From the NCBI RefSeq assembly GCF_900188345.1, contig NZ_FZOD01000033.1:1-64000 (forward strand): DNA of 64,000 bases, in the 5' to 3' direction. Below the pieces are notes generated by a model. It ran no database searches and was not told the origin of the DNA. It saw only the letters and a program-made list of their open reading frames with translations. Positions 8,590 through 16,633 of the stretch are shown here, piece by piece. The position numbers and the translations under genes are program-made. The stretch's first letter is position 1. Each line of letters starts with the position of its first letter. Origin of the DNA: Streptosporangium subroseum (GTDB taxonomy: Bacteria; Actinomycetota; Actinomycetes; Streptosporangiales; Streptosporangiaceae).

Positions 8590-9456
8590 ATGGCGTCGTC
8601 AGGGCCTGAACGCCTGCGGTTCGACCCCAAGACCCCGAACGCGGGACGGATGGCCGACTACTTCGTCGGTGGCAAGGACAACTTCGCCGCCGACCGCAAG
8701 ACCGCGGAGGAAGCGCTCGCGATCGCTCCCGACCTCCCCGCCGTCTCGCGGGAGGGACGCGGGTTCCTCCGCCGGGCGGTCCGGTTCCTCGTCGAGGCGG
8801 GCATCCGGCAGTTCGTCGACATCGGCTGCGGCCTGCCGACCCGGGGCGGCGTGCACGACATCCTCCACATGGTCGCCCCCGACGCGCGGGTGGCGTACGT
8901 CGACAACGACCCGATGGTCGTCGTCCACGCCCAGGCCCTGCTCTCCGACGACCGTCTGGCCACGGTCGTCGAAGCCGACGCCCGCGATCCCGAGGACATC
9001 CTCTCCCAGCTGCGATTCGGCGGCGTCATCGACCTGGACCGGCCCGTGGCGATCCTCCTCTTCTCGGTCCTGACGGATCTCCCGGACGACGACGTGGCCA
9101 TGCGGATCACGTCCGGCCTCCAGGAGGCGATCGCCCCGGGCAGCTACATGGCCGTCTCCCACGCGGTCTCCGACCTGTGCCCGGAGAAGACGGCACGGCT
9201 CGCGGCCCTCTACCAGGACCGTGGTTCGATCACGGGCCCACGCCGCGCCAATTTGCGCACCAGGGCCGAGGTCGAGCGCCTCTTCGGCGAGATGAAACTC
9301 GTCGAACCCGGAGTGGTGTACGTCCCGCGGTGGCGGCCCGACGCACCGGTGCTCCGCTCACCCGATTCCGTATGGGTCGTCGGCGGAGTCGGCCGTAAAG
9401 AATGGATAGACTGCGCCGGAAATGATCGGAGCTTTCCCCGTTCACCTGTGCCCTGA
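8590..9456 (+). CDS. SAM-dependent methyltransferase, SAV2177 family (DUF574)
   Basis: A 288-aa member of an actinobacteria-specific methyltransferase family. It carries the family signature MADYFVGGKDNFAADR (residues 21-36), motif I FVDIGCGLPT with Asp77, and YVDNDPMVV as the second SAM-binding segment. ATG 8590 is chosen because GGAG lies 6 bases upstream and the family N-terminus starts close by. A paralogue follows 59 bases downstream. The natural substrates of this family are not established. Confidence 0.92.
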   Translation: MASSGPERLRFDPKTPNAGRMADYFVGGKDNFAADRKTAEEALAIAPDLPAVSREGRGFLRRAVRFLVEAGIRQFVDIGCGLPTRGGVHDILHMVAPDARVAYVDNDPMVVVHAQALLSDDRLATVVEADARDPEDILSQLRFGGVIDLDRPVAILLFSVLTDLPDDDVAMRITSGLQEAIAPGSYMAVSHAVSDLCPEKTARLAALYQDRGSITGPRRANLRTRAEVERLFGEMKLVEPGVVYVPRWRPDAPVLRSPDSVWVVGGVGRKEWIDCAGNDRSFPRSPVP

Positions 9457-9515
9457 CATCCGTTCACGAACGTCACCGTTCCCTTGGATGTCACGGGCGG
9501 CAGAGGAGATGACGT

Positions 9516-10334
9516 ATGAGCGACGCGACCCGACGTCCACCGGCAGGTCTGGACACGAGCGTGGCCAACGTCGCCCGTATGAACGACTACTACCTCGGCG
9601 GCAAGGACAACTTCGCCGCCGACCGCAAGGCCGCGGAGGAGGTGCTCGCCCTCGCGCCCGAGGTCAGGACCATGGCCAGGGAGGGGCAGGCCTTCATGAT
9701 CCGGGCGGTGCGATATCTCCTCGATGAGGGCGTCACCCAGTTCGTCTCCCTCGGGGTGGGGCTTCCCACGCGCAGCAGCATCCACTACGTCGCCCAGGAG
9801 CTCGTGCCCGACGCCCGCGTGGTCTACGTCTCCACCGACCCGGTGGTGCTCTCCCACGCCCGCGCCCTGCTGGCCACCAATCCCGCCACCGCCGTCGTCG
9901 AGGGTGACATCCTCCACCCCCGCGAGCTGCTCGCCGACCCCGGGCTGCGGGGGCTCGTCGACCTGGACCGGCCGGTGGCCATCCTGATCGCGTCCGCCCT
10001 CCAGTTCATCCCGGACGAGGACGACCCGTTCAAGTGTGTGGCCGTCCTGCGCGACGCGCTGCCGGTCGGCAGCTGCTTCGCCCTCGGTCACGTCGTCTTC
10101 GAAAGACGTCCCGAGGTCGAGGATCCGATCGTCGGCATCTACCGGAGGATCCTCGGCCGCGACGAGGGCGCCGGCCGTTCGAGCCAGCAGGTGCTGCGCT
10201 TCTTCGACGGGATGGAGCTCGTGGAGCCCGGGTTCGTCTACACGCGTGACTGGCGTCCCGACAACCCCCTCACCGTCCAGGGCCGCGACAAGACGTGGTC
10301 CATGGTCGGGATCGCCAGGAAGACCGAGGGCTAA
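9516..10334 (+). CDS. SAM-dependent methyltransferase-like protein, SAV2177 family paralogue with altered motif I
   Basis: A 272-aa paralogue of the preceding gene, sharing MNDYYLGGKDNFAADR. Motif I reads FVSLGVGLPT, with Ser78 where the upstream copy has Asp77, and the second segment reads YVSTDPVVL where the upstream copy has YVDNDP. Both acidic-to-Ser changes fall in the SAM pocket, so cofactor binding may be weakened or the protein may be a non-catalytic partner. GGCAGAGGAG precedes the ATG. Its TAA overlaps the stop codon of convergent recQ, leaving no room for a terminator. Confidence 0.88.
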   Translation: MSDATRRPPAGLDTSVANVARMNDYYLGGKDNFAADRKAAEEVLALAPEVRTMAREGQAFMIRAVRYLLDEGVTQFVSLGVGLPTRSSIHYVAQELVPDARVVYVSTDPVVLSHARALLATNPATAVVEGDILHPRELLADPGLRGLVDLDRPVAILIASALQFIPDEDDPFKCVAVLRDALPVGSCFALGHVVFERRPEVEDPIVGIYRRILGRDEGAGRSSQQVLRFFDGMELVEPGFVYTRDWRPDNPLTVQGRDKTWSMVGIARKTEG

Positions 10335-11968
10335 CCGGCTCCCAGGAGGTCCTCGCGTTCGACCGCCTCCAAGGAGAGCGTCTTGTAGCCGACCTCGTCG
10401 AACAGGACGGTGATCCGGTCGCTCTCCCTGCTCATCACCATGCCCCGGCCCCAGGCCTCGTGCCGCACCTTGGCGTGCATCGCGAACGGACCCTCGACCT
10501 CCTCGTCCGGCATGGGGACGCCCGCCCGGCAGGTGTCGCACGCCCCGCAGGCGCGCTCGTGCGGCTCGCCGAAATACTCCAGCAGGAACCGGCGCCGGCA
10601 GCCCGTGGTCTCCGCGTAGCCGCGCATCATGTCGATGCGCGAGTCGTCGATGCGGCGGCGGGTGTCGTCGAGTTCGACGGCACGCTCCGTGGCCTCCTCC
10701 GGGGTGGGACCGCCGGCGACGTGGCGCAGATCGCCCCGGGCGGTGACCTCGACCGCGCCCGTCCGCTCCAGCAGGTTCACCAGCCGGGTGAGCCGGGTGG
10801 AGCCGATGTCCAGCACGGCTCGCAGCTCGTCGGCCGCGACGGTGCCGCCGTGCTCGTGGATCAGTGTCGCGCCCCGCAGCAGCAGTTCCTCGTCGGCCCG
10901 TCCCCCGGCGAAGAACCTGCGCAGCCCGAGATCCTCCTGCCGGTAGAACAGCACCGCGGAGGCCGGGGACCCGTCCCGCCCGGCGCGTCCGATCTCCTGG
11001 TAGTAGGAGTCCGGGGACTCCGGCGGGGAGGCGTGCAGCACGAACCGCACGTTCGGCTTGTCGATGCCCATGCCGAACGCGGAGGTCGCCACGACGACGT
11101 CGAGCTCGTCGTCGCGGAACATCTCGTGAACGCGGTGCCGGTCGGCCGCCTTCATCCCCGCGTGGTACGGCTCGGCCCGGCGTCCGGCCTCCCGCAGCTC
11201 GGCGGCGTACTCCTCGGTGGCCCGTCGGGTGGCGACGTAGATCAGCCCGAGTCCGGTCCGGGACCCGGCGTCCTCCACCAGCGCCCGGCGCAGATCGTCC
11301 TGGGTGACGAAGCGGCGCACCTCCAGGTCGAGGTTGGGCCGGTCGAAGCCCCGTACGATCTGGCGCACGTTCGACAGCCCGAGTGACCTCACGATCTCCT
11401 CGCGCACCGAGGGGGTGGCCGTGGCGGTCAGCGCCACCACCGGCGGGTGGCCCAGCCGCTCGATGACCTGTCCCAGCCGCAGGTAGTCGGGCCGGAAGTC
11501 GTGGCCCCACGCCGACACGCAGTGCGCCTCGTCGACGACGATCAGCGAGGGGCGCGCGGCGCGCAGGTGTTCGACCGTCTCGGGCTTGGCGAGCTGCTCG
11601 GGAGAGAGGAACACGAACTCCGTCCTGCCCGCACGCACCGCCTCGAGAGAGGCCTCGCCACCGGACTGGGCCGAGTTGACCGCCACCGCCCCTCCGGCGT
11701 CGGCCTTCATCAGCCCGGCGACCTGATCGCGCTGGAGCGCGATCAGCGGTGAGATGACCACGGTCGGCCCGTCGAGCAACAGGGCGGGCACCTGGTAGAC
11801 GGCCGACTTGCCGCCGCCGGTGGGCATGACGACCAGCGCGTCCCCGCCCGTCATCAGATGGCGCATGGCGTCGAGCTGTCCCGGGCGCAGCTCACGCCAC
11901 CCGAAGACCTTGCGGGCCACCGCCCTCAGCCGCCGCGCCCTCAACCCGAACCTGTCCCCCGCGCCCAT
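10331..11968 (-). CDS. recQ: RecQ-family ATP-dependent DNA helicase
   Basis: A 545-aa superfamily 2 helicase, 3'-5' unwinding by family. Walker A is PTGGGKS (49-55), the DEAH box is at 146-149, followed by the RecQ-specific WGHDFRPDY loop, GMGIDKPNVRFVLH (motif V) and QEIGRAGRDG (motif VI). The RecQ-Ct zinc module is present (CRRRFLLEYFGE ... CGACDTC). The HRDC domain is absent; instead about 65 residues with a KOW-like strand pattern (AWGRGMVMSRESDRITVLF) end the protein. GGAGGAAGG 9 bases upstream supports ATG 11968 over the longer open frame. Confidence 0.93.
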   Translation of the reverse strand: MGAGDRFGLRARRLRAVARKVFGWRELRPGQLDAMRHLMTGGDALVVMPTGGGKSAVYQVPALLLDGPTVVISPLIALQRDQVAGLMKADAGGAVAVNSAQSGGEASLEAVRAGRTEFVFLSPEQLAKPETVEHLRAARPSLIVVDEAHCVSAWGHDFRPDYLRLGQVIERLGHPPVVALTATATPSVREEIVRSLGLSNVRQIVRGFDRPNLDLEVRRFVTQDDLRRALVEDAGSRTGLGLIYVATRRATEEYAAELREAGRRAEPYHAGMKAADRHRVHEMFRDDELDVVVATSAFGMGIDKPNVRFVLHASPPESPDSYYQEIGRAGRDGSPASAVLFYRQEDLGLRRFFAGGRADEELLLRGATLIHEHGGTVAADELRAVLDIGSTRLTRLVNLLERTGAVEVTARGDLRHVAGGPTPEEATERAVELDDTRRRIDDSRIDMMRGYAETTGCRRRFLLEYFGEPHERACGACDTCRAGVPMPDEEVEGPFAMHAKVRHEAWGRGMVMSRESDRITVLFDEVGYKTLSLEAVEREDLLGAG

Positions 11969-11992
11969 GAACGCCCGCCTTCCTCCGTGTCC

Positions 11993-12019
11993 CACGCCCG
12001 TTACCCGTGAACGGGCGTG
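11993..12019 (-). terminator. Hairpin after the fasciclin gene
   Basis: CACGCCCGTT-ACCCGTG-AACGGGCGTG makes a perfect 10-bp stem with a 7-base loop between the fasciclin stop and the recQ start. There is no T-run, as is common for actinobacterial terminators. Confidence 0.6.
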
Positions 12020-12094
12020 GTACTCGTCTGCGGCGGGTGTCATCGGTCAGAGGGCCTGTCGAGGGGCGCCTGTGGCAGGCACCCCTCCGGCTCC

Positions 12095-12793
12095 TCAGCT
12101 CGCGCTCTCGCTCGGGGTCGCCGACGACTCGGCACCGGGTACGAGGACCGAGTCGATCAGGTAGACGGTGGCGTTGGAGGTCTGCAGGTTGCCGCAGAGC
12201 ACCTTGGCCTCGCCGACGGTGAGGTCCTCACCCGAACCCGTGACGGTCAGGCTGCCGCCACCGAGCGTCGTGAGCGGTGCGGTGGTGAGGTCGGCGGGGG
12301 CCTTCCTCCCCTCGACGACGTGGTTCTGGAGGACCTTGGTCAGCTGTTCCTTGTCCCCCATGAGCTTGTCGAGCGTCTCCTTCGGGAGCTTGTCGAACGC
12401 CGCGTTGGTGGGCGCGAACACCGTGACGTCCTTGGCGGAGTTCAGGGTCTCGGTCAGCCCGGCCGCGTCGACGGCCTTGGTCAGGGTGGACAGTTCCGGG
12501 TTGGCGGCGAGGGCGGTGCCGACCGGCTCCGTGGCCATGCTGGCGGCGCTGCCGGGTCCGGAGGTGGGCAGGGAGGCACAGCCCGGGCCGACCGGCGAGG
12601 CCGAGGCCCCCGGTGAGGCCATGTCGGTGGACGTCGGCATGTCGGTGGGCGAGGTCATGTCCGTGGGGGACGGCATGTCCGTGGGGGCGGGGGCAGGAGA
12701 GAGGAGGAAGGAACTCGTGGTGGAGGCCTGAGCGGCCGGGACCGCGGCCAGGGTCAGAGCTGCCAGAGCCGAGGCGAGAAGAGACTTCTTCAC
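12095..12793 (-). CDS. Secreted fasciclin-domain protein with PTDM repeat linker
   Basis: A 232-aa exported protein. A Sec signal peptide (KK, then a hydrophobic run to about residue 23, AQA) is followed by a Pro/Ser/Thr-rich linker with repeated PTDM units (residues about 35-60). The FAS1 domain covers residues about 85-215 (TVFAPTNAAFDKLP, NHVVEGRKAP, IDSVLVP), then a Ser/Ala tail. FAS1 domains mediate adhesion or bind small ligands on the cell surface. The start is GTG 12793 with AAGGAG 6 bases upstream. It is monocistronic with its own terminator. Confidence 0.92.
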   Translation of the reverse strand: MKKSLLASALAALTLAAVPAAQASTTSSFLLSPAPAPTDMPSPTDMTSPTDMPTSTDMASPGASASPVGPGCASLPTSGPGSAASMATEPVGTALAANPELSTLTKAVDAAGLTETLNSAKDVTVFAPTNAAFDKLPKETLDKLMGDKEQLTKVLQNHVVEGRKAPADLTTAPLTTLGGGSLTVTGSGEDLTVGEAKVLCGNLQTSNATVYLIDSVLVPGAESSATPSESAS

Positions 12794-12979
12794 GTTGATC
12801 TCCTTGGTTGGGCGGATGAGCCCTGGATCCGTCAGACAGGTCCCGAGGTCTCATCGGTCTATTCGTAGATCAATGCCCTCCACTTTGGTGACAAATACCC
12901 CACTAGACGACTCTTGACCACATATCTCCCTAAATACTCAAATGTGAGCAGTCGTGACACGCCGTCGTACAGTGGGAAC

Positions 12980-13441
12980 ATGAGCCCGAAGATCGCGACC
13001 AACGAGGTCGTCTCACGTGAGCAGTTGCTGGAGTTCCTGCGCGAGCGCCACCACGCGCTCGTCATCACGACACGCCGTGACGGCACGCCGCAGGCCTCCC
13101 CCGTGACCTGCGGCGTCGACGCGGAGGGGCGCATCGTGGTGTCCACCTATCCCGAGCGCGCCAAGACGGCCAACGCCCGCCGCGATCCCCGGATGAGCGT
13201 CGTGGTCCTGTCGGACGACTTCGGCGGACCCTGGGTGCAGGTGGACGGCACCGCCGAGGTCCTGGACCTGCCCGAGGCCCTGGAGCCGCTGGTCGACTAC
13301 TACCGGGCGATCTCCGGCGAGCACCCCGACTGGGACGAATACCGCGAGGCCATGACCCGCCAGGGCAAGTCGCTGCTGCGCCTCACCCCGCAGCGCTGGG
13401 GTCCGATCGCCACCGGCGGGTTCCCCGCGCGGCTCGCCTGA
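12980..13441 (+). CDS. PPOX-class F420-dependent oxidoreductase (TIGR03618 type)
   Basis: A 153-aa split-barrel flavin/deazaflavin reductase. TTRRDGTPQASPVTCGVD, STYPERAKTANARRDPR and the ending RWGPIATGGFP are typical of the Rv1155-like subgroup that uses F420H2. TACAGT (12968-12973) lies 6 bases before ATG 12980, so the mRNA may be leaderless; there is no good ribosome binding site. The substrate is unknown. It is convergent with the following flavoprotein. Confidence 0.88.
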   Translation: MSPKIATNEVVSREQLLEFLRERHHALVITTRRDGTPQASPVTCGVDAEGRIVVSTYPERAKTANARRDPRMSVVVLSDDFGGPWVQVDGTAEVLDLPEALEPLVDYYRAISGEHPDWDEYREAMTRQGKSLLRLTPQRWGPIATGGFPARLA

Positions 13442-13463
13442 ACGCCCGAGATCGACCCCTCAA

Positions 13464-13490
13464 AGGTCGGATGACCTGAGGCTCGGCCTC
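13464..13490. terminator. Two small hairpins between convergent genes
   Basis: AGGTC-GGAT-GACCT (13464-13477) is followed at once by GAGGC-TCG-GCCTC (13478-13490). The pair may form a weak bidirectional terminator for the F420 enzyme and the convergent flavoprotein. Confidence 0.35.
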
Positions 13491-13511
13491 CCCGGATCGG
13501 CTCGTCCGAGT

Positions 13512-14750
13512 TCATTTCCGGCCGGCCGACCTCAGGTCGTCCAGTACGGCGTCGGCGGCCCGGCGGCCCGAGACCAGGGCGCCCTGGTGGGAACCGGTGT
13601 CGCGGTGGTCGCCGCACACGTAGCGACCGGCCGCGAAACGGACCGGGCGGCGCATCGGGAACGGCGGGGTCATCGCGGGCAGCGCTCCCTCGATCGGATA
13701 GGTCGCGAGGTGCTCCCAGGCGGAGGTGTTCGCCCTGTAGATCTGAGCCAGCCGTGCCCGGACGCGAGGCTCGTCGGCGTCGGAGAGAAGCCCCAGGACC
13801 GAGGTGGAGACCAGGGCACGACCGTCCGAGGAGTATTCGGGTGCGGCGTCGGTGATGACCAGGGTGTCGGTGATCTGGCCCTCCGCGTCCACGATCTGGG
13901 TGGGATCGTCGGCGGGAGACCAGGGGACGGCGTGGTAGAAGGTCGTCACCGCACGCATCGGCGGGATCTCCAGCCCGGGATAGAGGGCGGCGGCCATGGC
14001 CGGGTCGGTCGCCACGACCACCGTGCGGGCACCGATCGCCTCCCCCGTCGCCGTCTCCACGCCCTCGTCCGTCACGGCGATGACCGGGGTGCCGAGTTTC
14101 AGCGCCCCCCTCGGGAGACGGGCGGCGAGCTGGCGGGGGATCTCGCCCATGCCGAGGGCGGGCACCCCGACCGTGCCGAGGGCGAAGGACCGCCAGATCA
14201 GGTTGAAGAAGCGGCTGGAGGTTTCCAGCTCCCGTTCGAGGAAGACACCGGCCAGGAAGGGACGGATCAGCTTCTCGATCATCCTGGGGGAGATGCCCCG
14301 GTGCCGCAGCTCCTCCTCCGTGGTGCGGTCCGGGTCACGGCGCAACAGCTCGGGAGGGAAGGTGATGTCACGCGCGGTCAGCGCGCTCAGGGCGGCCTTG
14401 TCCCGGAGCGATCCCACATCGGCCAGCAGACCGCTGAACGCGTGCCGGGGATGCCGCCAGGGCAGCATGAAGCGTTCTTTCCGCCCCTTCTCGAAGGTGA
14501 TCACGCCCGAGGGGATGGCGCGAAGGTCCAGCGCGTCGATGTCGAGAACCCGGGCCGCCTCCGGATAGGCGGTGTTGAACACCTGGAAACCACGGTCGAG
14601 CCGGAAGCCGTCCACGATGTCGGTGCGCACGCGACCGCCCACCTCGTCCGCGGCGTCGATGACACGGACCGGCACCCCGGCGGAGTGCAGCCGGTCCGCG
14701 CACGAAAGGCCCGCGAGTCCCGCACCGATGATGACCACTGTGTCCGGCAT
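13512..14750 (-). CDS. FAD-dependent amine-oxidase/phytoene-desaturase-like oxidoreductase
   Basis: A 412-aa flavoprotein with the N-terminal dinucleotide-binding motif VVIIGAGLAGLSCADRLHSAG, the FAD-contacting EVGGRVRT segment, and the C-terminal YVCGDHRDTGSHQGALVSG motif that closes the FAD site. It belongs to the flavin amine oxidase superfamily; the closest plant and bacterial groups are carotenoid/squalene desaturase-like. No carotenoid genes are nearby, so the substrate is open. GGGGGA 7 bases upstream supports ATG 14750. Confidence 0.88.
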   Translation of the reverse strand: MPDTVVIIGAGLAGLSCADRLHSAGVPVRVIDAADEVGGRVRTDIVDGFRLDRGFQVFNTAYPEAARVLDIDALDLRAIPSGVITFEKGRKERFMLPWRHPRHAFSGLLADVGSLRDKAALSALTARDITFPPELLRRDPDRTTEEELRHRGISPRMIEKLIRPFLAGVFLERELETSSRFFNLIWRSFALGTVGVPALGMGEIPRQLAARLPRGALKLGTPVIAVTDEGVETATGEAIGARTVVVATDPAMAAALYPGLEIPPMRAVTTFYHAVPWSPADDPTQIVDAEGQITDTLVITDAAPEYSSDGRALVSTSVLGLLSDADEPRVRARLAQIYRANTSAWEHLATYPIEGALPAMTPPFPMRRPVRFAAGRYVCGDHRDTGSHQGALVSGRRAADAVLDDLRSAGRK

Positions 14751-14886
14751 GACGCATCCCCCTTGGATCACGGTGACATTCGCTGCGACATCCACTGCGG
14801 CGACGTCCACCGCGACACGGAGCAACAGGATCCGCCACCTCTGACTTCGGATGGCGAGCCGCCGGGGGTTGCGTCTTTTCGTAGAC

Positions 14887-15522
14887 CTACCCCAGCTTCA
14901 CCGTGATCTCTCCTCCGAGCTGGAACCCGCCGGACAGCTCGAGGTCGTCCCCGCTCCAGAATCGGCCGGGGTCGTACCAGTTCGGCCTGCGACCGCCGGG
15001 GAGCAGTCCCATGGCCTCGTAGGTCACGGCGACGACCTCCGCGCAGTAGGCGCTCTCCAGGGCGCTCTCCTCCGATCCCCGCGTCAGGATCTTCGGCACC
15101 CGCCCCTTCATCCAGCGTCCGGCCAGCCTGGCCGTGGAGGGGAAGGGCGTGCCGTCCAGGCGGGCGATGGTGCGCAGGACGGCGTCCTCCATCTCCGGAG
15201 GAGTCTGGGGCTCCAGCTGGCGCAGCCACGCACGCTGGCCGTACCTGGTGGCCCAGACGGAGACCGCGTCGCGCAGGTCGTGCAGCTGGACGCCCCGTTG
15301 GTGGGTCCCCGACCACAGGTCGGGCAGGGAACGGCCGAGCTCGGCGTGCCACATCAACGGCGGCATGTCGTCGATGACGACGGACATGCCGACGTGGTTG
15401 ACCGGGCTGTTCGTCATGGTCTGAATGGCCCGGTCGGGCACGGTCCGGCCGCGGAACAGCCACATGTCACCGGTACGGGTCAGATTCACGGCCTCATCGA
15501 GGCTGATGCTCTTGCCTGGCAT
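14887..15522 (-). CDS. Permuted papain-like (YiiX/NlpC-P60 superfamily) peptidase or amidase
   Basis: A 211-aa protein with the circularly permuted NlpC/P60 layout: the catalytic His sits early (NHVGMSVVIDD, residue about 43) and the catalytic Cys late (SAYCAEVVA, residue about 159). DMWLFRG near the N-terminus fits the first strand. No signal peptide is evident, suggesting a cytoplasmic role. Family members act on peptide or lipid amide bonds, but the substrate here cannot be predicted. It is divergent from the small membrane-protein gene 17 bases away. Confidence 0.7.
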   Translation of the reverse strand: MPGKSISLDEAVNLTRTGDMWLFRGRTVPDRAIQTMTNSPVNHVGMSVVIDDMPPLMWHAELGRSLPDLWSGTHQRGVQLHDLRDAVSVWATRYGQRAWLRQLEPQTPPEMEDAVLRTIARLDGTPFPSTARLAGRWMKGRVPKILTRGSEESALESAYCAEVVAVTYEAMGLLPGGRRPNWYDPGRFWSGDDLELSGGFQLGGEITVKLG

Positions 15523-15539
15523 TCCGCTAGCGTAGGCAC

Positions 15540-15722
15540 ATGCGATGGTGGAAGGTACTCGGTCTGGCAGGTGTCGCCGGCGTCGCGGCCACGGGCGTGG
15601 TCATGGTGCGGGCCGAAAGGAAACGACAGGCCTACACCCCGGACGAGATCCGGACCCGGCTCCGTGCTCGCCTGGAGGAGTCCGCGGCGGGTGACCCCAA
15701 GGCCATCGGCCGAACCCCCTAG
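15540..15722 (+). CDS. Small single-pass membrane protein
   Basis: A 60-aa protein with one transmembrane helix (residues about 5-23, LGLAGVAGVAATGVVMV), then the basic RAERKRQ and the cytoplasmic TPDEIRTRLRARLEE. Similar small proteins recur in actinobacteria next to unrelated genes; function unknown. It starts 17 bases from the divergent peptidase start. Confidence 0.7.
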   Translation: MRWWKVLGLAGVAGVAATGVVMVRAERKRQAYTPDEIRTRLRARLEESAAGDPKAIGRTP

Positions 15723-15793
15723 GAATCGATCCCGGCGCCGCCGGCGCTCCGGCCACGGGTCGTGACCTTCACGTTCGCGGGTGCCCGCGGGGC

Positions 15794-16507
15794 TCACTTC
15801 GGGCCGCCGACCTCCAGGGGACTCCCGGGGAGGTCGGCCGCCGCCTGCCGGTAGAGCGCCGACCGGGGGTCATGCAGCCCCGCCCGCATCTGGTAGACGT
15901 TGACGATCACCAGCATCAGAACCGTGAAGATCCCGTACTGCACGCCGCCCAGTCCCACCGCGAGGTCGATCGGGAAGGTGTAGACGATGACGACGCGGAC
16001 GACCGCGTCGACCAGCGACCCGATGCCCCAGGCGACCGTGCAGACCCGCCACAGCCGGCGGAAGTCCGGCGAGCGGGCCCAGAGATCGTCCCACGACTCC
16101 TCCCTGGCGCCGATCCGCCCCTCCAGCAGGGGACGGGAGAACCGCAGGGCCAGCGGTTGCGAGCCCCTGGCGGTGACAAGGAACCACCCGCCCACGGCGA
16201 CCATCAGCAGGGCGTCCTTGGCGAGCAGCAGCCGGGTGCTTCCGCTGATGAGCGACAGGCCCGCGCCCGCCAGCATCACGATCGTCATGAAGAGCCCGGC
16301 GGAGTCGAGCCTCCGTTCCCTGACAAGGGTGACGACCATGCTGGTGCTGGGCACCAGGGAGCTGATGAGCAGGGAGGGGAGATAGTCGACGTCCATCGCG
16401 CGCAGGCCGTAGTAGAGCCCGATGGGCAGCCCGAAGTCCACCAGCATCAGGATGGCCGCCCCGCGATGGCGGCCCCTCGCCTTCGGCTCCGCCTTCTTTA
16501 CTTGCAT
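15794..16507 (-). CDS. VC0807-like integral membrane protein
   Basis: A 237-aa protein with six or so hydrophobic helices, typical of the VC0807 family (AILMLVDFGLPIGLYYGLRA, ALLMVAVGGWFLVTA, FRRLWRVCTVAWGIGSLVDA). The function of the family is unknown. I prefer ATG 16507 over the ATG at 16525, because a promoter places the transcript start at 16507 and the upstream ATG lies inside a palindrome in that promoter spacer. Confidence 0.78.
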   Translation of the reverse strand: MQVKKAEPKARGRHRGAAILMLVDFGLPIGLYYGLRAMDVDYLPSLLISSLVPSTSMVVTLVRERRLDSAGLFMTIVMLAGAGLSLISGSTRLLLAKDALLMVAVGGWFLVTARGSQPLALRFSRPLLEGRIGAREESWDDLWARSPDFRRLWRVCTVAWGIGSLVDAVVRVVIVYTFPIDLAVGLGGVQYGIFTVLMLVIVNVYQMRAGLHDPRSALYRQAAADLPGSPLEVGGPK

Positions 16508-16542
16508 GAGTAACAAATAACTCATATGAGTAAAATAGGCAA
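16508..16542 (-). promoter_or_regulatory. Leaderless promoter with ACTCATATGAGT operator in the spacer
   Basis: On the minus strand, TTGCCT (16542-16537), a 17-base spacer and TATTTG (16519-16514) lie 6 bases from ATG 16507. The perfect 12-bp palindrome ACTCATATGAGT (16520-16531) sits exactly in the spacer, and the half ATGAGTAA recurs at 16506-16513. A regulator bound there would block polymerase. No dedicated regulator gene is adjacent. Confidence 0.6.
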
Positions 16543-16550
16543 GCGCGGAG

Positions 16551-16593
16551 AGAAAAAAGGACGGCGGGACGGCTCGCCGCCGTCCCGCCGTCC
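16551..16593 (-). terminator. Strong intrinsic terminator of the sugar operon
   Basis: A perfect 15-bp GC-rich stem (arms 16559-16573 and 16579-16593) with a 5-base loop is followed on the minus strand by TTTTTT, a classical rho-independent terminator. It lies about 40 bases after the Gfo/Idh stop. Confidence 0.9.
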
Positions 16594-16633
16594 TGTCGGT
16601 TCGTGCCGTCTACGCCGTCGCCCGGCTCAGGCC

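Noticed and set aside
9210..11510. 766-aa minus-strand open frame across the methyltransferases and recQ
   Set aside because: Out of frame with RecQ motifs and Arg/Gly-rich; a GC artefact.
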